A DNA stretch of 8,605 nucleotides from Cytophagaceae bacterium (GTDB lineage: Bacteria; Bacteroidota; Bacteroidia; Cytophagales; Spirosomataceae): NCBI GenBank assembly GCA_027485075.1, contig JAIXRT010000249.1, forward strand, positions 1-8,605, read 5' to 3'. Below the pieces are notes generated by a model. It searched no databases. It worked only from the letters and a program-made list of their open reading frames with translations, and was not told where the DNA came from. Positions 8,181 to 8,605 of this stretch are shown piece by piece; position 1 is the stretch's first letter; every line of letters starts with the position of its first letter. The translations under genes and the position numbers were made by a program.

Positions 8181-8345
8181 TGGATAGTTGGTTAGGTACA
8201 CAATCGCCTAGATTGCTTCCCTGAAATTGCGACATAAGCAGGAGAATGAAAAATCCGAAAAACGCCAACATCCTTGATTCAAGGGGGTGTCGGACGAAAA
8301 ATAGACCTTTTAGAGCCTGTGGGCATATTAAATCCAAGATATTGG

Positions 8346-8353
8346 CAAAAATA
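8346..8353 (-). promoter_or_regulatory. Candidate Bacteroidota -7 promoter element for the exporter genes
   Basis: On the minus strand the octamer TATTTTTG fits the Bacteroidota -7 consensus TAnnTTTG exactly. It lies about 165 bp upstream of the HlyD ATG and downstream of the rpoC terminator, where a promoter for the exporter operon is expected. No TTTG element is found at the usual spacing of about 19 bp upstream; the nearest TTTTG is only 10 bp away. The call therefore rests on half of a promoter. Confidence 0.3.
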
Positions 8354-8385
8354 TACTACCCAGCAAAATGAGCCCCAGGCCCCAC

Positions 8386-8419
8386 AAAAAAAGCCCTGAA
8401 CAAATGAATGCTCAGGGCT
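8386..8419 (-). terminator. Rho-independent terminator after rpoC
   Basis: An 8-bp perfect inverted repeat (AGCCCTGA at 8392-8399 and TCAGGGCT at 8412-8419) with a 12-base loop is followed, on the minus strand, by a run of seven T (8392-8386). It lies about 50 bp past the rpoC stop, so it should end the rpoB-rpoC transcript. It also separates the downstream exporter genes and DUF3467 from RNA polymerase operon transcription. Confidence 0.85.
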
Positions 8420-8433
8420 AATTTCAAGTATCT

Positions 8434-8468
8434 AACGTCTGACGTCCAGCGTCCAACGTCCAGCGTCT
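8434..8468. repeat. Heptamer tandem repeat, five copies, between rpoC and its terminator
   Basis: Five consecutive 7-bp units are read on the plus strand: AACGTCT, GACGTCC, AGCGTCC, AACGTCC and AGCGTCT. All keep CGTC in the same place; the first two bases and the last vary only as purine or pyrimidine swaps. A sixth, partial unit (AAC) runs into the rpoC stop codon. The array is short, non-coding, and sits between the rpoC stop at 8471 and the terminator. Its purpose is unknown. Confidence 0.85.
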
Positions 8469-8478
8469 AACTAGTTAG
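8467..8478. repeat. 12-bp perfect palindrome over the rpoC stop codon
   Basis: CTAACTAGTTAG reads the same on both strands and covers the rpoC TAG stop (8471-8473). It adjoins the heptamer array. It is short, lacks a loop for a stable RNA hairpin, and may be chance. It is noted because it marks the boundary between coding sequence and repeat. Confidence 0.4.
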
Positions 8479-8605
8479 CTACGCTTTCTTTTACCTCTTC
8501 AACTTCAGTAGCTGTCGCTTTTTCTAGTTGTTTCATTTCTTCAGCAGAAGTGACTAGAATGTTTTGGTAGCGACGAACACCTGTACCAGCTGGAATCAAG
8601 TGACC
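8471..8605 (-). CDS. rpoC: DNA-directed RNA polymerase beta' subunit, C-terminal end only
   Basis: The minus-strand frame is open from the right edge to a TAG at 8473-8471, giving the last 44 residues of a protein of roughly 1,400. The start, GHLIPAGTGVRRYQNI, is the conserved beta' C-terminal block in which the helix leads from the clamp region towards the omega-contacting end of the subunit. It is followed by a 28-residue Glu- and Lys-rich tail ending ESVAN. Such acidic extensions after the conserved block vary between lineages. The gene is essential and normally follows rpoB. The repeat and terminator described separately follow its stop codon. The fragment is short, but the GHLIPAGTG motif is distinctive. 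Confidence 0.92.
   Translation of the reverse strand, partial: GHLIPAGTGVRRYQNILVTSAEEMKQLEKATATEVEEVKESVAN

Noticed and set aside
8113..8337. 74-codon frame on the minus strand starting at a TTG
   Set aside because: It overlaps the HlyD gene start out of frame, uses a rare start codon, and its sequence matches no family I know. Only its shorter ATG version is kept, as a weak finding.
8202..8385. Possible double-glycine precursor peptide upstream of the exporter
   Set aside because: I looked for short frames on both strands. The only ATG frames were a 15-codon one (MPTGSKRSIFRPTPP) and the hydrophobic one noted above; neither has a GG or GA leader.

Overview
The window looks like a chromosomal segment of a member of the Bacteroidota, with codons and intergenic DNA of moderate GC. 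Three things point there. A DUF3467 gene, a family I associate with the region next to rpoC in Bacteroidota, lies near an rpoC 3' end. The genes lack clear Shine-Dalgarno sequences. A candidate TAnnTTTG -7 box lies upstream of the exporter genes. A freshwater or environmental Cytophagales-type bacterium would fit, but genus cannot be decided from this sequence. Every supported gene is on the minus strand, so transcription runs from high to low coordinates.

Right edge (8471-8605): the last 44 codons of rpoC (RNA polymerase beta' subunit). It is followed by a five-copy heptamer tandem repeat (8434-8468) and an intrinsic terminator (8386-8419). About 200 bp of mostly non-coding DNA with a possible promoter comes next.

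Middle (4524-8180): a tightly packed two-gene peptide exporter. It consists of an HlyD-type membrane fusion protein and, 1 bp later, a C39-peptidase-containing ABC transporter with an intact Cys-His-Asp triad and complete ATPase motifs. Only 23 bp downstream is the DUF3467 gene, followed by a strong hairpin terminator (4474-4501). Because DUF3467 normally follows rpoC closely in this phylum (recalled, not searched), the exporter appears to have been inserted between the two, after a terminator. No double-glycine substrate peptide is visible, so the exporter is an orphan within this window.

Left (1-4421): a uronate catabolic operon, uxaB-uxaC-kdgK-eda, with gaps of only 2 to 5 bp. UxaC isomerises D-galacturonate or D-glucuronate, and UxaB reduces tagaturonate to altronate. 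After a dehydratase step not encoded here, KdgK phosphorylates 2-keto-3-deoxygluconate, and Eda cleaves KDPG to pyruvate and glyceraldehyde-3-phosphate. The eda gene runs off the left edge, so altronate or mannonate dehydratase, a uronate transporter or a regulator may lie beyond it.

The genes themselves belong to known families. The most interesting points are the position of the exporter between rpoC and DUF3467, its missing cargo, and the heptamer repeat next to the rpoC stop codon.
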